A program made the position numbers and the translations under genes. A stretch of 64,000 bases of DNA from Lachnospiraceae bacterium. GTDB taxonomy: Bacteria; Bacillota; Clostridia; Lachnospirales; Lachnospiraceae. The stretch spans positions 62,001-126,000 of the forward strand of contig JAETRD010000006.1 of assembly GCA_021770345.1 (NCBI GenBank), in the 5' to 3' direction. The notes beneath the pieces were generated by a model. That model did not search any database. It saw nothing but the letters and a program-made list of their open reading frames with translations, and was not told the DNA's origin. Below are positions 44,545 through 53,260 of this stretch, one piece after another. The stretch's first letter is position 1, and each line of letters starts with the position of its first letter.

Positions 44545-45560
44545 AACAGGTTGGCGTGATCGGGGCGGGCAGCTGGGGGATTGCCCTTGCAAAAGTGCTT
44601 CATGCAAACGGGCACGCGGTGACGGTGTGGTCGATCGTGGAAGCGGAGATTGCAATGCTTCGGGAGAAGCGGGAGCATACGGACAAACTGCCCGGCGTGA
44701 AGCTTCCGGAGGATATGATATTTACGACAGACTTACAGGAGGCCGTATCGGGCAAAGATTATCTGATTTTGGCAGTGCCCTCAGTGTTTACGAGGAGTAC
44801 GGCGGGGAGTATGGCGCCCTTTGTGCGGCAGGGACAGGTGATCGTCTGTGTGGCCAAGGGGATTGAGGAGGAGACGCTCGCGACGCTCTCCGACATTGTG
44901 GAGCAGGAGATCCCCGCGGCCGAGGTCGCCGTGATGTGCGGGCCGAGCCACGCGGAGGAGGTCGGATGCGGCCTGCCGACGACGGTTGTCGCAGGTTCCC
45001 GCAAAAAGCGCGTGGCCGAGGGCGTGCAGGATCTGTTTATGAACGAGGTGTTCCGCGTCTACACGAGCCCCGACGTGCTCGGCATGGAGCTGGGCGGCGC
45101 ATTAAAAAACGTGATCGCGCTCGCGGCCGGCATGGCGGACGGGTTAGGTTACGGCGACAACACAAAGGCGGCGCTGATCACCCGCGGAATCGCCGAGATG
45201 AGCCGCCTTGCAACGGCGATGGGGGCGAGTTACGAGACGCTCGGCGGCCTGACCGGGATCGGGGATCTGATCGTGACCTGCGCGAGCAGGCACAGCCGCA
45301 ACCGGAAGGCCGGCATGCTGATGGGGCAGGGCTATACGATGCGGCAGGCGATGGACGAGGTGAAGATGGTGGTCGAGGGCGTATATTCCGCAAAGGCCGC
45401 GATTCGCCTTGCGGAAAAGCACGGGGTGGATATGCCGATTGTCGAGGCGGTCAACCGGGTACTGTTTGAGGAGAAGCCGGCGCGCGAGGCCGTGCTCGAG
45501 CTGATGGCGCGGGATAAGCGCGCGGAACACAGCGCATTGGAGTGGAAGGAAACGGAATGA
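44541..45560 (+). CDS. gpsA: Glycerol-3-phosphate dehydrogenase [NAD(P)+]
   Basis: 339 residues. It reduces dihydroxyacetone phosphate to sn-glycerol-3-phosphate for phospholipids. The Rossmann motif GVIGAGSWGIALAKVL is at residues 5-20, AVPSVFTR follows, CGPSHAEEV near 133, and the catalytic-lysine region ELGGALKNVIALAAG near 183. ATGA overlap with plsY upstream and with dut downstream shows a tightly coupled operon. Confidence 0.96.
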   Translation: MKQVGVIGAGSWGIALAKVLHANGHAVTVWSIVEAEIAMLREKREHTDKLPGVKLPEDMIFTTDLQEAVSGKDYLILAVPSVFTRSTAGSMAPFVRQGQVIVCVAKGIEEETLATLSDIVEQEIPAAEVAVMCGPSHAEEVGCGLPTTVVAGSRKKRVAEGVQDLFMNEVFRVYTSPDVLGMELGGALKNVIALAAGMADGLGYGDNTKAALITRGIAEMSRLATAMGASYETLGGLTGIGDLIVTCASRHSRNRKAGMLMGQGYTMRQAMDEVKMVVEGVYSAKAAIRLAEKHGVDMPIVEAVNRVLFEEKPAREAVLELMARDKRAEHSALEWKETE

Positions 45561-46009
45561 GAGTAAAGGTAAAACGTTTGAGCGGCACGGCGGTGCTTCC
45601 GGTTCGCGGCAGCGCGCAGGCGGCGGGCTATGATCTGTGTGCCGATATCGCAGAGCCGCTTGTAATCGCGCCGGGGGAGACGTCAAAGGTTGCGACCGGT
45701 CTCGCGTTTGCGATTCCCGACGGATATTTCGGAGGGATTTTTGCGCGAAGCGGGCTTTCGACAAAGAAGGGGCTGCGCCCGGCGAACTGCACCGGCGTGG
45801 TAGATTCCGACTACAGAGGGCCGGTGATCGTGGCGCTGCACAACGATTCCGACAAGGCGCGGACGGTAGAGCCGGGGGAGCGGATTGCCCAGCTGATTCT
45901 GCTGCCGTACCTCGCGGCGGAGTTTGAGGAGACGGAAGAACTTGACGTGACAGGGCGCGGTGAGGGTGGCTTCGGCTCGACCGGAAGCAGCAGGCTGAAC
46001 TGTTACTGA
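45557..46009 (+). CDS. dut: dUTP diphosphatase
   Basis: 150 residues. It hydrolyses dUTP to dUMP, keeping uracil out of DNA. The trimeric dUTPase motifs appear in order: AAGYDLCADI, ARSGLSTKKGL, GVVDSDYRGP, GERIAQLILLP and the C-terminal RGEGGFGSTG arm. The start overlaps the gpsA stop (ATGA). It ends the plsY-gpsA-dut operon; no clear terminator follows within 25 bp. Confidence 0.95.
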   Translation: MRVKVKRLSGTAVLPVRGSAQAAGYDLCADIAEPLVIAPGETSKVATGLAFAIPDGYFGGIFARSGLSTKKGLRPANCTGVVDSDYRGPVIVALHNDSDKARTVEPGERIAQLILLPYLAAEFEETEELDVTGRGEGGFGSTGSSRLNCY

Positions 46010-46035
46010 ATGAACCCTGAAATGAAAAGAGCCAC

Positions 46036-46064
46036 TTGAAAATCAAGCAGCTCTGGAGTATAAT
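46036..46064 (+). promoter_or_regulatory. Promoter of putative antitoxin RNA
   Basis: TTGAAA (46036-46041), 17 bp, TATAAT (46059-46064). The -35 lies inside a small palindrome CTTGA-AAA-TCAAG. No protein gene follows on this strand; the first terminator is about 90 nt downstream. Confidence 0.75.
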
Positions 46065-46070
46065 CTACTT

Positions 46071-46170
46071 GGAAGTGATCGGAATTGAAATCTCCGATTG
46101 CCCTCAGTACAGAATATTATTCATAGGAATAGCATCTAACTTTGGACGGTTGGGATGCTATTTCTTTTTA
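46071..46170 (+). ncRNA. Putative antisense antitoxin RNA
   Basis: About 100 nt, from the predicted start of the TTGAAA/TATAAT promoter to the terminator AATAGCATC (46128-46136) with GATGCTATT (46154-46162) followed by TTCTTTTT. It overlaps the stop codon and 3' untranslated part of the minus-strand toxin message, as expected for an antisense antitoxin. The ends are estimates from promoter and terminator positions. Confidence 0.6.
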
Positions 46171-46238
46171 TGATTGTCTATGTAAGACAGAGCCGCAAAT
46201 AATACAAGCAATAATGTAAGAACTTCCATCACGCTCAT
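46158..46238 (-). CDS. Small hydrophobic type I toxin-like peptide
   Basis: 26 residues: MSVMEVLTLLLVLFAALSYI followed by DNHKKK. One membrane helix with a short basic tail is the layout of holin-like and Fst/Ldr-type toxins of Firmicutes. The ATG is preceded by GAGGGTGAT at six-base spacing. That ribosome binding site can pair with CCCTCT just upstream (plus strand 46265-46270), so translation may be gated. The promoter lies at 46318-46346. A convergent promoter produces an RNA overlapping the 3' end. It resembles the putative holin-like toxin family, but I cannot confirm membership by search. Confidence 0.65.
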   Translation of the reverse strand: MSVMEVLTLLLVLFAALSYIDNHKKK

Positions 46239-46317
46239 AGGGCATCACCCTCTTTCGTAAGACTAGAGGGCATCCATCGGAAAATCGCATCTTACTTCTT
46301 TTCAACTATACGGGTCA

Positions 46318-46346
46318 ATTATAGCATACGGAAAGCTGATACACAA
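46318..46346 (-). promoter_or_regulatory. Promoter of the toxin-like peptide
   Basis: On the minus strand: TTGTGT (46341-46346), 17 bp, TATAAT (46318-46323), giving a leader of roughly 70 nt before the 26-codon gene. Confidence 0.65.
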
Positions 46347-46513
46347 TCAGAAAAGCAGAAGCATATGTTCTGTGTCAGAGCCGTACCCACGGTCGAGGGC
46401 AGGGATATATTCAGAACAAAAACTTTTTGGTAACCGAGTTTTAAAATAAGTGCGGTTCGTCAAATTGTTCAGAAAAGAGAGAAAAACCCGTCGATTTGAC
46501 GAAGAGACCAAAA

Positions 46514-46597
46514 GGCAGTCCCGATTACTGTGACATCCTACAACAAACCGTGAGATTCTTTGTGTAGGCAGGCTATGGTAATCCGGGCTGTTTTTTT
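46514..46597 (+). terminator. Large terminator hairpin upstream of msmX
   Basis: CAGTCCCGATTAC pairs with GTAATCCGGGCTG (12 of 13 including one G-U). Further in, CCTACA-CAAA pairs with TTTG-TGTAGG. Seven Ts follow directly. It ends an unidentified transcript or serves as a leader attenuator for msmX. Confidence 0.7.
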
Positions 46598-46667
46598 GTA
46601 TAGTAATTGTAGTGAAAACACAGTAATGCAGGAACATAAATATTTCTTTCAGGAGGGATTGATACCA

Positions 46668-47780
46668 ATGGCAAGTTTATCCATGAAAAACATCTGTAAA
46701 GTATATCCGAACGGTTTTGAGGCCGTAAAAGATTTCAACCTTGAGGTTGAGGATCAGGAATTTATCATTTTCGTAGGACCGTCCGGATGCGGAAAGTCCA
46801 CGACGCTTCGTATGATCGCAGGACTTGAGGAGATTTCCTCGGGCGAGTTCAAGATCGACGGCAAGCTGATGAATGATGTGGAGCCGAAGGATCGCGATAT
46901 CGCAATGGTATTCCAGAACTACGCGCTGTATCCGCACATGACCGTATTTGACAACATGGCATTCGGTCTTAAGCTCAGAAAAGTTCCGAAGGATGAGATC
47001 AAGAGAAAAGTGGAAGAGGCGGCAAAGATCCTCGACCTTGAGAAACTGTTAGACCGCAAGCCGAAGGCTCTCTCCGGTGGTCAGAGACAGCGTGTTGCGA
47101 TGGGTCGTGCAATTGTTCGTAATCCGAAGGTATTCCTTATGGATGAGCCGCTTTCCAACCTGGATGCAAAACTGCGTGTGCAGATGCGTTCCGAGATCGC
47201 ATCGCTGCACAACAGACTGAAAGCAACGATCATCTACGTTACGCATGACCAGACCGAGGCTATGACCTTAGGTACCAGAATCGTCGTGTTAAAGGACGGC
47301 GTCATTATGCAGGTAGATTCTCCGCAGAAATTATACAACGAGCCGAACAACCTTTTCGTTGCAGGATTTATCGGATCTCCGCAGATGAACTTTGTCGATG
47401 CGGTGTGCAAGGTAGAGGGTGAGAAGGTAACGCTTTCCTTCGAGAACACCACGATTGTTCTCCCGCCCGCAAAGGCAAAGAAGCTCGCAGACGGCGGCTA
47501 CAACGGAAAGACCGTTGTGATGGGGATCCGGCCGGAGGATATCGGAGATTCCGAGATCGAGATTGAAGCGCACAAGGACTGTGCATTTGAGACCGACGTG
47601 ACCGGATACGAGCTTTTGGGCTCCGAGGTTCTGTTATACTTCAATGTTGCCGGAGCAGGCATGACGGCAAAGGTTGATTCCAGAACAACCGCACGCATGG
47701 GCGATCACATCAGACTGGCGCTCGACCCGGAGAAGATTCATGTATTTGACAAAGAGACCGAGCAGACGGTTACAAACTAA
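46668..47780 (+). CDS. msmX: Sugar ABC transporter ATP-binding protein (MsmX/UgpC type)
   Basis: 370 residues. Walker A GPSGCGKST is near residue 38, signature LSGGQRQR near 134, Walker B FLMDEPLSNLDAKLR near 155, and the C-terminal TOBE-type regulatory domain (ESMGIRPEDI-like GIRPEDIGD) begins near 285. MsmX-type ATPases serve many carbohydrate importers as a shared energy unit; none of the permease or binding-protein genes is nearby, which supports that shared role. The start at 46668 follows CAGGAGGGA; the earlier frame covers the hairpin and is not coding. A promoter was not clearly identified. Confidence 0.93.
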   Translation: MASLSMKNICKVYPNGFEAVKDFNLEVEDQEFIIFVGPSGCGKSTTLRMIAGLEEISSGEFKIDGKLMNDVEPKDRDIAMVFQNYALYPHMTVFDNMAFGLKLRKVPKDEIKRKVEEAAKILDLEKLLDRKPKALSGGQRQRVAMGRAIVRNPKVFLMDEPLSNLDAKLRVQMRSEIASLHNRLKATIIYVTHDQTEAMTLGTRIVVLKDGVIMQVDSPQKLYNEPNNLFVAGFIGSPQMNFVDAVCKVEGEKVTLSFENTTIVLPPAKAKKLADGGYNGKTVVMGIRPEDIGDSEIEIEAHKDCAFETDVTGYELLGSEVLLYFNVAGAGMTAKVDSRTTARMGDHIRLALDPEKIHVFDKETEQTVTN

Positions 47781-47828
47781 TAGTTCGTTTACCGGATATC
47801 GTTTCCGAAATTTAACGGGCGGTATGAA

Positions 47829-47857
47829 TTGACATTTGCCGCCGGATTAGGTAAAAT
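47829..47857 (+). promoter_or_regulatory. Promoter upstream of the CdaR-like gene
   Basis: TTGACA (47829-47834), 17 bp, TAAAAT (47852-47857). Its start site is only about 15 nt before the terminator hairpin at 47877-47906. Confidence 0.75.
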
Positions 47858-47876
47858 TATACAGACAAAAAAATAA

Positions 47877-47906
47877 AACTGGGTGCAGCCATTGCACCCA
47901 GTTTTT
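47877..47906 (+). terminator. Terminator between msmX and the CdaR-like gene
   Basis: ACTGGGTGCA and TGCACCCAGT form a perfect 10-bp stem with a 5-nt loop followed by TTTTAT, a strong intrinsic terminator. It also falls within the leader of the next gene. Confidence 0.88.
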
Positions 47907-47944
47907 ATGCGCAGGGGCACATATTGAATCAAGAGGGGTGCAAA

Positions 47945-49033
47945 ATGATATCAAACCATAAAATACAGACGGCGTTAGAAGAAATCAAGGAGATATCGCG
48001 GATTGACCTGGTGCTGTATTCGGACAAGGGCAAGCCTGTGGCGGGCACGTTTGTCCCCGACGGAGATATGGAGCAGGCGGTTCTCTCGTTCGTGGATTCC
48101 ATGGCGGAGCGCCAGATGGTGGCGGGCTGCCATTTTTTCAAGGTTACTGTGGACGGGGAGTTAGAGTATGTGTTGCTGACGTACTCTTCGTCGGAGGACG
48201 CGTACATGGTGGGACGGCTTGCCGTCTGCCAGATCCGCAATCTGGCCGCGGCCTATATGGAGCAGTTTGACCGGAACAACTTCATGCAGAATATCCTGCT
48301 CGGAAATATGCTTGTGGTGGATATGTACAGCAAAGCGCAAAAGCTCCGAATTGAGCAGGCGGAGCGCGTGGTCTTTGTGATTGAGGTCGCGGGGACAAAG
48401 GATGCAGCCGTGATGGAGCTTGTGAAAAATCTGTTTTCCGCGCGCGCGAAAGATTTTGTGACCGAGGTGGACGAGCAGAATATCATTTTAATCAAGGATG
48501 TCAGAGACCGGAAGGAAGAATCGGAGCTTGAGAATCTCGCCTCGATGATTGTGGACAATATTCATGCGGAGGCAATGGTGCGCGTGCGTGTCGGCTACGG
48601 CAGCCGCGTGAACAATCTGCAGGATATTGCGAAATCCTATCAGGAAGCAAAGATGGCGCTTGAGGTGGGACGGATTTTTTATGCCGAAAAGGAGACGATC
48701 GCGTACGGCTGCCTCGGAATCGGCCGCCTGATCTACCAGCTTCCGATGTCCCTGTGCGAGATGTTTATCCATGAGGTGTTCGGCGGGGACGCGCCGGATG
48801 TTTTCAGTGAGGAGATTTCGACTACGATACAGAAGTTTTTTGACAATAACCTGAATATCTCGGAGACGGCCAGACAGCTGTATGTGCACCGCAATACGCT
48901 GGTGTACCGGCTGGAGCGGCTGCAGAAGGTGATCGGGCTTGATATCCGAAAGTTTGACGACGCAATGACGTTCCGCATCGCGATGATGGTGCTGGCGCAT
49001 ATGAATTATCAGGAGAAGGAACAGGAGTTTTAG
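47945..49033 (+). CDS. CdaR/PucR-type transcriptional regulator
   Basis: 362 residues. The C-terminal helix-turn-helix NLNISETARQLYVHRNTLVY, then RLERLQKVIGLDIR, is the PucR/CdaR DNA-binding signature; the middle region (about 130-260) resembles a GGDEF-like CdaR domain. CdaR proteins sense sugar acids, but the N-terminus differs and the ligand here is unknown. The ATG at 47945 follows GAGGGGTG. Position after msmX suggests carbohydrate control; that is inference. Confidence 0.85.
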   Translation: MISNHKIQTALEEIKEISRIDLVLYSDKGKPVAGTFVPDGDMEQAVLSFVDSMAERQMVAGCHFFKVTVDGELEYVLLTYSSSEDAYMVGRLAVCQIRNLAAAYMEQFDRNNFMQNILLGNMLVVDMYSKAQKLRIEQAERVVFVIEVAGTKDAAVMELVKNLFSARAKDFVTEVDEQNIILIKDVRDRKEESELENLASMIVDNIHAEAMVRVRVGYGSRVNNLQDIAKSYQEAKMALEVGRIFYAEKETIAYGCLGIGRLIYQLPMSLCEMFIHEVFGGDAPDVFSEEISTTIQKFFDNNLNISETARQLYVHRNTLVYRLERLQKVIGLDIRKFDDAMTFRIAMMVLAHMNYQEKEQEF

Positions 49034-49051
49034 AAAGGTATAGTGATTTTT

Positions 49052-50974
49052 ATGGCGAAACAGGCAGCATATGATGAGCACAGTATATCGGTTCTCGAGG
49101 GCTTGGAGGCGGTGCGCAAGAGGCCCGGAATGTATATCGGAAGCGTCTCAAGAAAGGGCTTGAATCATCTGATTTACGAGATCGTGGACAATGCGGTGGA
49201 CGAGCATCTCGCGGGGGCCTGCGACACGATCCGGGTGACGCTCGAGGCGGACGGCTCGTGCACGGTGGAGGATAACGGCCGCGGTGTGCCGGTCGGGATG
49301 CACGCGAAGGGTGTTTCCGCGGCCCGTATCGTGTACACGACGCTGCACGCCGGCGGGAAGTTTGACGACTCTGCGTACAAGACCAGCGGCGGTCTGCACG
49401 GCGTGGGTTCTTCGGTTGTCAACGCGCTGTCTGTCTATATGGATGTGGAGATCAGCAGGGAGGGGTATGTGCACCACGATCGCTACGAGCGGGGAGTTCC
49501 CGTTGTGGAGCTCGAGAACGGACTGCTCCCGAAGCTCGGACGGACGAAGAAGACCGGGACGAAGGTGAATTTCCTGCCGGACCCGGAGATTTTCGAGAAG
49601 ACCCGCTTTAAAGAGGACGAGGTCAAGAGCCGCATGCATGAGACGGCATACTTAAATCCTGAATTAACAATTGTGTATGAGGACCGCCGCGGGCCGGAGC
49701 CGGAGCAGATCATCTATCACGAGGAGGACGGGATCAAGGGCTTTGTCCGGGACTTGAACAAGAGCTCGGAGGTGTTGCACGAGGTGGTTTACTTTAAGGG
49801 CGAGCTCGAGGGGATCACCGTCGAGGCGGCGTTTCAATACACCAACGAATTCCACGAGAATATTTTAGGATTTTGCAACAACATTTTTAATGCGGAGGGA
49901 GGCACCCATATCACCGGGTTTAAGACGGTGTTTACGACGGTGATCAATTCCTATGCGAGAGAGCTCGGCATTTTAAAGGAGAAAGACGCGAACTTTACCG
50001 GAACGGACGTCAGAAACGGCATGACTGCTGTCGTTTCGATTAAGCACCCGGACCCGCGTTTTGAGGGGCAGACAAAGACGAAACTCGACAATCAGGATGC
50101 GTCTCGGGCCGCGTCAAAGATTACGGGGGATGAAATCCAGCTGTACTTTGACAAGAACCTCGAGAATTTAAAGACCGTGATTTCCTGTGCGGAGAAAGCG
50201 GCGAAGATTCGAAAGACCGAGGAAAAGGCGAAAACAAATCTTCTGACGAAGCAGAAGTTTTCGTTTGACTCGAACGGCAAGCTCGCAAACTGCGAGAGCA
50301 GGGACGCCTCGGTCTGTGAGATTTTTATCGTCGAGGGAGATTCCGCGGGCGGCTCCGCGAAAACGGCCAGAGACCGCAGCTTTCAGGCGATTCTGCCGAT
50401 CCGGGGCAAGATTTTGAATGTGGAGAAGGCGAGCATCGACAAGGTTTTGGCGAACGCCGAGATTAAGACGATGATAAACGCGTTCGGGTGCGGCTTTTCC
50501 GAGGGGTTCGGCAACGACTTTGACATCACAAAGCTGCGCTACGACAAGATTATTATCATGGCCGATGCCGATGTGGACGGCGCGCATATTTCGACGCTGC
50601 TTCTGACGCTGTTTTACCGCTTTATGCCGGAACTGATCTATGAGGGGCATGTGTATGTGGCGATGCCGCCGCTGTACAAGGCGATTCCGGCCAGAGGCGA
50701 GGAGGAGTATCTCTACGACGACGAGGCGTTGGAGCGCTACCGGAGAACGCACAAGGGGAGCTTTACGCTGCAGCGCTACAAGGGACTCGGGGAGATGGAC
50801 GCCGGGCAGCTCTGGGAGACGACGCTCGACCCGAAGACCCGCATTTTAAAGCGCATCGAGATTGAGGACGGAAGGATGGCTTCGGATATCACCGAACTTC
50901 TGATGGGCAACGACGTACCGCCGCGCAGGATGTTTATCTACGAGCACGCGACGGATGCCGCGCTCGACGTATAG
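49052..50974 (+). CDS. parE: Type IIA topoisomerase subunit B (topoisomerase IV ParE-like)
   Basis: 640 residues. The GHKL ATPase shows RKRPGMYIG, EIVDNAVDE, DNGRGVPV and TSGGLHGVG; the TOPRIM part shows VEGDSAGGSA, DADVDGAHI and the final RYKGLGEMD, LWETT. GyrB and ParE are hard to tell apart in Clostridia. ParE is favoured because the partner subunit directly downstream lacks a GyrA box. ATG at 49052 or GTG at 49043 are both possible starts; AAAGG is closer to the GTG. It follows the CdaR-like gene by 18 bp. Confidence 0.85.
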   Translation: MAKQAAYDEHSISVLEGLEAVRKRPGMYIGSVSRKGLNHLIYEIVDNAVDEHLAGACDTIRVTLEADGSCTVEDNGRGVPVGMHAKGVSAARIVYTTLHAGGKFDDSAYKTSGGLHGVGSSVVNALSVYMDVEISREGYVHHDRYERGVPVVELENGLLPKLGRTKKTGTKVNFLPDPEIFEKTRFKEDEVKSRMHETAYLNPELTIVYEDRRGPEPEQIIYHEEDGIKGFVRDLNKSSEVLHEVVYFKGELEGITVEAAFQYTNEFHENILGFCNNIFNAEGGTHITGFKTVFTTVINSYARELGILKEKDANFTGTDVRNGMTAVVSIKHPDPRFEGQTKTKLDNQDASRAASKITGDEIQLYFDKNLENLKTVISCAEKAAKIRKTEEKAKTNLLTKQKFSFDSNGKLANCESRDASVCEIFIVEGDSAGGSAKTARDRSFQAILPIRGKILNVEKASIDKVLANAEIKTMINAFGCGFSEGFGNDFDITKLRYDKIIIMADADVDGAHISTLLLTLFYRFMPELIYEGHVYVAMPPLYKAIPARGEEEYLYDDEALERYRRTHKGSFTLQRYKGLGEMDAGQLWETTLDPKTRILKRIEIEDGRMASDITELLMGNDVPPRRMFIYEHATDAALDV

Positions 50975-50982
50975 GAGGAACT

Positions 50983-53223
50983 ATGAGAGAGGAAGAACAG
51001 ATTATCCGCACGGAATATTCGGAGCTCATGCAGAAATCGTTTATCGATTACGCGATGAGCGTGATTATCGCGCGCGCGCTGCCGGATATCCGGGACGGCT
51101 TAAAGCCGGTGCAGCGGCGGACGCTGTACGATATGTATGAGCTCGGCATCCGCTACGATAAGCCCTACCGCAAGAGCGCGCGTATCGTCGGTGACACGAT
51201 GGGTAAATACCATCCGCACGGGGACAGTTCCATCTACGGCGCGCTTGTGGTGCTTGCGCAGGATTTTAAGATGGGGATGCCGCTGGTGGACGGGCACGGA
51301 AATTTCGGTTCCATTGAGGGGGACGGGGCCGCGGCGATGCGTTATACCGAGGCGCGCCTGATGAAGCTGACCCAGGAGGCGTATCTGGCGGACCTCGATA
51401 AAAATGTCGTCGATTTTGTGCCGAACTTCGACGAGACGGAAAAGGAACCGGAGGTATTGCCGGTACGGGTTCCGAACCTGCTGATTAACGGGGCTGAGGG
51501 CATTGCGGTCGGCATGACGACGAGCATTCCGCCCCACAACCTCTCTGAGGTCATCGACGGCGTGATCGCCTACATCAAAAATCCGGACATCAACACGGAG
51601 CAGATGATGCGCTATATCCCGGGGCCGGATTTCCCGACCGGGGGCATCGTGGCGAATAAGGACGAGCTGCTGTCTGTCTACGCCACGGGCGCCGGGAAAA
51701 TCAAAATCCGCGGAAAGGTCGAGCTTGAGCACGGCAAGGGCGGCAGGGACCGGCTGGTGATCACGGAGATTCCGTATACCATGATCGGCGCGAACATCGG
51801 AAAATTTTTAAACGACGTCTACAGTCTTGTCGAGACAAAAAAGACAAGTGATATCGTGGATATCACAAACCAGTCGTCAAAGGAGGGCATCCGCATTGTG
51901 CTCGAGCTGCGCAAGGGCGCGGACGCGGAAAATCTGGAGAATCTTTTATATAAAAAGACGAAGCTCGAGGACACCTTCGGCGTCAATATGCTCGCAGTCG
52001 CGGACGGCAGGCCGGAGACGATGGGGATTGTGCCGGTGATACGCCACCATGTGAATTTCCAGTACGAGCTTGCCACGCGCAAATATCAGACCCTGCTCGC
52101 AAAGGAGCTCGATAAAAAAGAGATACAGGAGGGATTGATCGCAGCCTGCGACGTCATCGACCTGATTATCGAGATCCTGCGCGGAAGTGCGAACGTGAAA
52201 GAGGCGAAGGCGTGCCTCACGTCGGGCGTCACGGACGGGATTCGTTTTAAGTCTGCGCAGTCCAAAAAGGATGCAGCGAAGCTGCGCTTTACGGAGCGGC
52301 AGGCCGATGCGATCTTAGAGATGCGCCTCTACAAGCTGATCGGGCTTGAGATTGAAGCGCTGATGAAAGACCATGAGAAGACGCTTGCGAATATTGCGCA
52401 GTATGAGGATATCCTGGAAAACCGCGCGTCGATGGCGAAGGTGATCATCAGGGAACTGCAGAGCTGGAAAAAGGAATACGGGAGGCCGAGAAAGACAGCT
52501 ATCGAAAATCTGAAAGAAGCCGTCGTCGTCGAAAAGAAGATTGAGGAGACGGACGTCGTATTTCTGATGGACCGCTTCGGCTATGCGAAGACCATCGATG
52601 TCACGGCCTACGAGCGCAACAGGGAGGCGGCCGACAGCGAAAACCGCTATGTGATGACGGTGAAAAATACCGACAAAATCTGTATTTTCACAAACCGGGG
52701 TCAGATGCATCTGCTGAAAGTGCTCGATCTGCCGTTCGGCAAATTCCGTGACAAGGGAACGCCGATTGACAATCTGAGCAATTACAACAGCAGCGAGGAG
52801 AATTTTGTGTATATCACGAATCTCGGTGCGATCCGGGAGGAGCGTCTCATATTCGGCACGAAAAATGCGATGTTAAAGGTCGTATCCGGCGCGGAATTTG
52901 ATGTGGCGAAGCGGACGACGGCGGCGACAAAGCTTGCGGAGGATGACGAACTGCTGTTTGTGCAGCGCGTTGCCGGTGACGAAAGCCTGATCATGCAGTC
53001 GGAGAAGGATTTCTTTTTGCGCATCGATGCATCGTCGATACCCGAGAAGAAAAAGGGGGCCGTGGGCGTCCGCGGCATGAAGCTTTCCGCCGGGGATGCG
53101 CTGACGAATATCTATCTGCTGTCTGCGGGCGAGAATGTGGAAGTCGAGGTCCGCGGTAAGAAGTATGATTTAAACCGGCTTCATGTCGGAAACCGTGACA
53201 CAAAGGGAACGAGAAAAGCATAA
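50983..53223 (+). CDS. parC: Type IIA topoisomerase subunit A (topoisomerase IV ParC-like)
   Basis: 746 residues, shorter than typical GyrA (about 820-870). The catalytic tyrosine is in [10 protein letters not shown] near residue 120, and the quinolone-region motif is [12 protein letters not shown] with serine at 82 but glycine at 86, where E. coli GyrA has Asp87. The C-terminal beta-propeller has no QRRGGKG-type GyrA box, favouring a decatenating ParC role. Together with the upstream subunit it should separate daughter chromosomes. The gap between the two genes is 8 bp with an AGGAGG ribosome binding site. Confidence 0.85.
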   Translation: MREEEQIIRTEYSELMQKSFIDYAMSVIIARALPDIRDGLKPVQRRTLYDMYELGIRYDKPYRKSARIVGDTMGKYHPHGDSSIYGALVVLAQDFKMGMPLVDGHGNFGSIEGDGAAAMRYTEARLMKLTQEAYLADLDKNVVDFVPNFDETEKEPEVLPVRVPNLLINGAEGIAVGMTTSIPPHNLSEVIDGVIAYIKNPDINTEQMMRYIPGPDFPTGGIVANKDELLSVYATGAGKIKIRGKVELEHGKGGRDRLVITEIPYTMIGANIGKFLNDVYSLVETKKTSDIVDITNQSSKEGIRIVLELRKGADAENLENLLYKKTKLEDTFGVNMLAVADGRPETMGIVPVIRHHVNFQYELATRKYQTLLAKELDKKEIQEGLIAACDVIDLIIEILRGSANVKEAKACLTSGVTDGIRFKSAQSKKDAAKLRFTERQADAILEMRLYKLIGLEIEALMKDHEKTLANIAQYEDILENRASMAKVIIRELQSWKKEYGRPRKTAIENLKEAVVVEKKIEETDVVFLMDRFGYAKTIDVTAYERNREAADSENRYVMTVKNTDKICIFTNRGQMHLLKVLDLPFGKFRDKGTPIDNLSNYNSSEENFVYITNLGAIREERLIFGTKNAMLKVVSGAEFDVAKRTTAATKLAEDDELLFVQRVAGDESLIMQSEKDFFLRIDASSIPEKKKGAVGVRGMKLSAGDALTNIYLLSAGENVEVEVRGKKYDLNRLHVGNRDTKGTRKA

Positions 53224-53260
53224 GGACAGGAAAAGTATAAAGACAGGATGAATTTTTGAC

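Larger units (their letters stand above)
46010..46667. other. 658-bp region holding a type I toxin-antitoxin locus and large hairpins
   Basis: No normal-sized gene. It contains a forward promoter and terminator (46036-46170), a 26-codon minus-strand peptide gene (46158-46238) with its own promoter (46318-46346), a 10-bp inverted repeat with 28-nt spacing (TTCGTCAAAT at 46456-46465, ATTTGACGAA at 46494-46503) and a long terminator hairpin (46514-46597). Between 46347 and 46455 I see nothing specific. Confidence 0.7.

Noticed and set aside
46560-46667. N-terminal extension of the MsmX-type ATPase
   Set aside because: It covers the terminator hairpin and T-run. Conserved ATPase sequence begins at 46668 after an AGGAGGG site.
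47877-47906. T-box or riboswitch for the CdaR-like gene
   Set aside because: Only a simple 10-bp terminator hairpin is present, without the conserved T-box sequence or an aptamer-like domain.
49052-53223. Assignment as gyrB-gyrA
   Set aside because: The A subunit is short and lacks the GyrA box, so parE-parC is favoured. The call is not certain.
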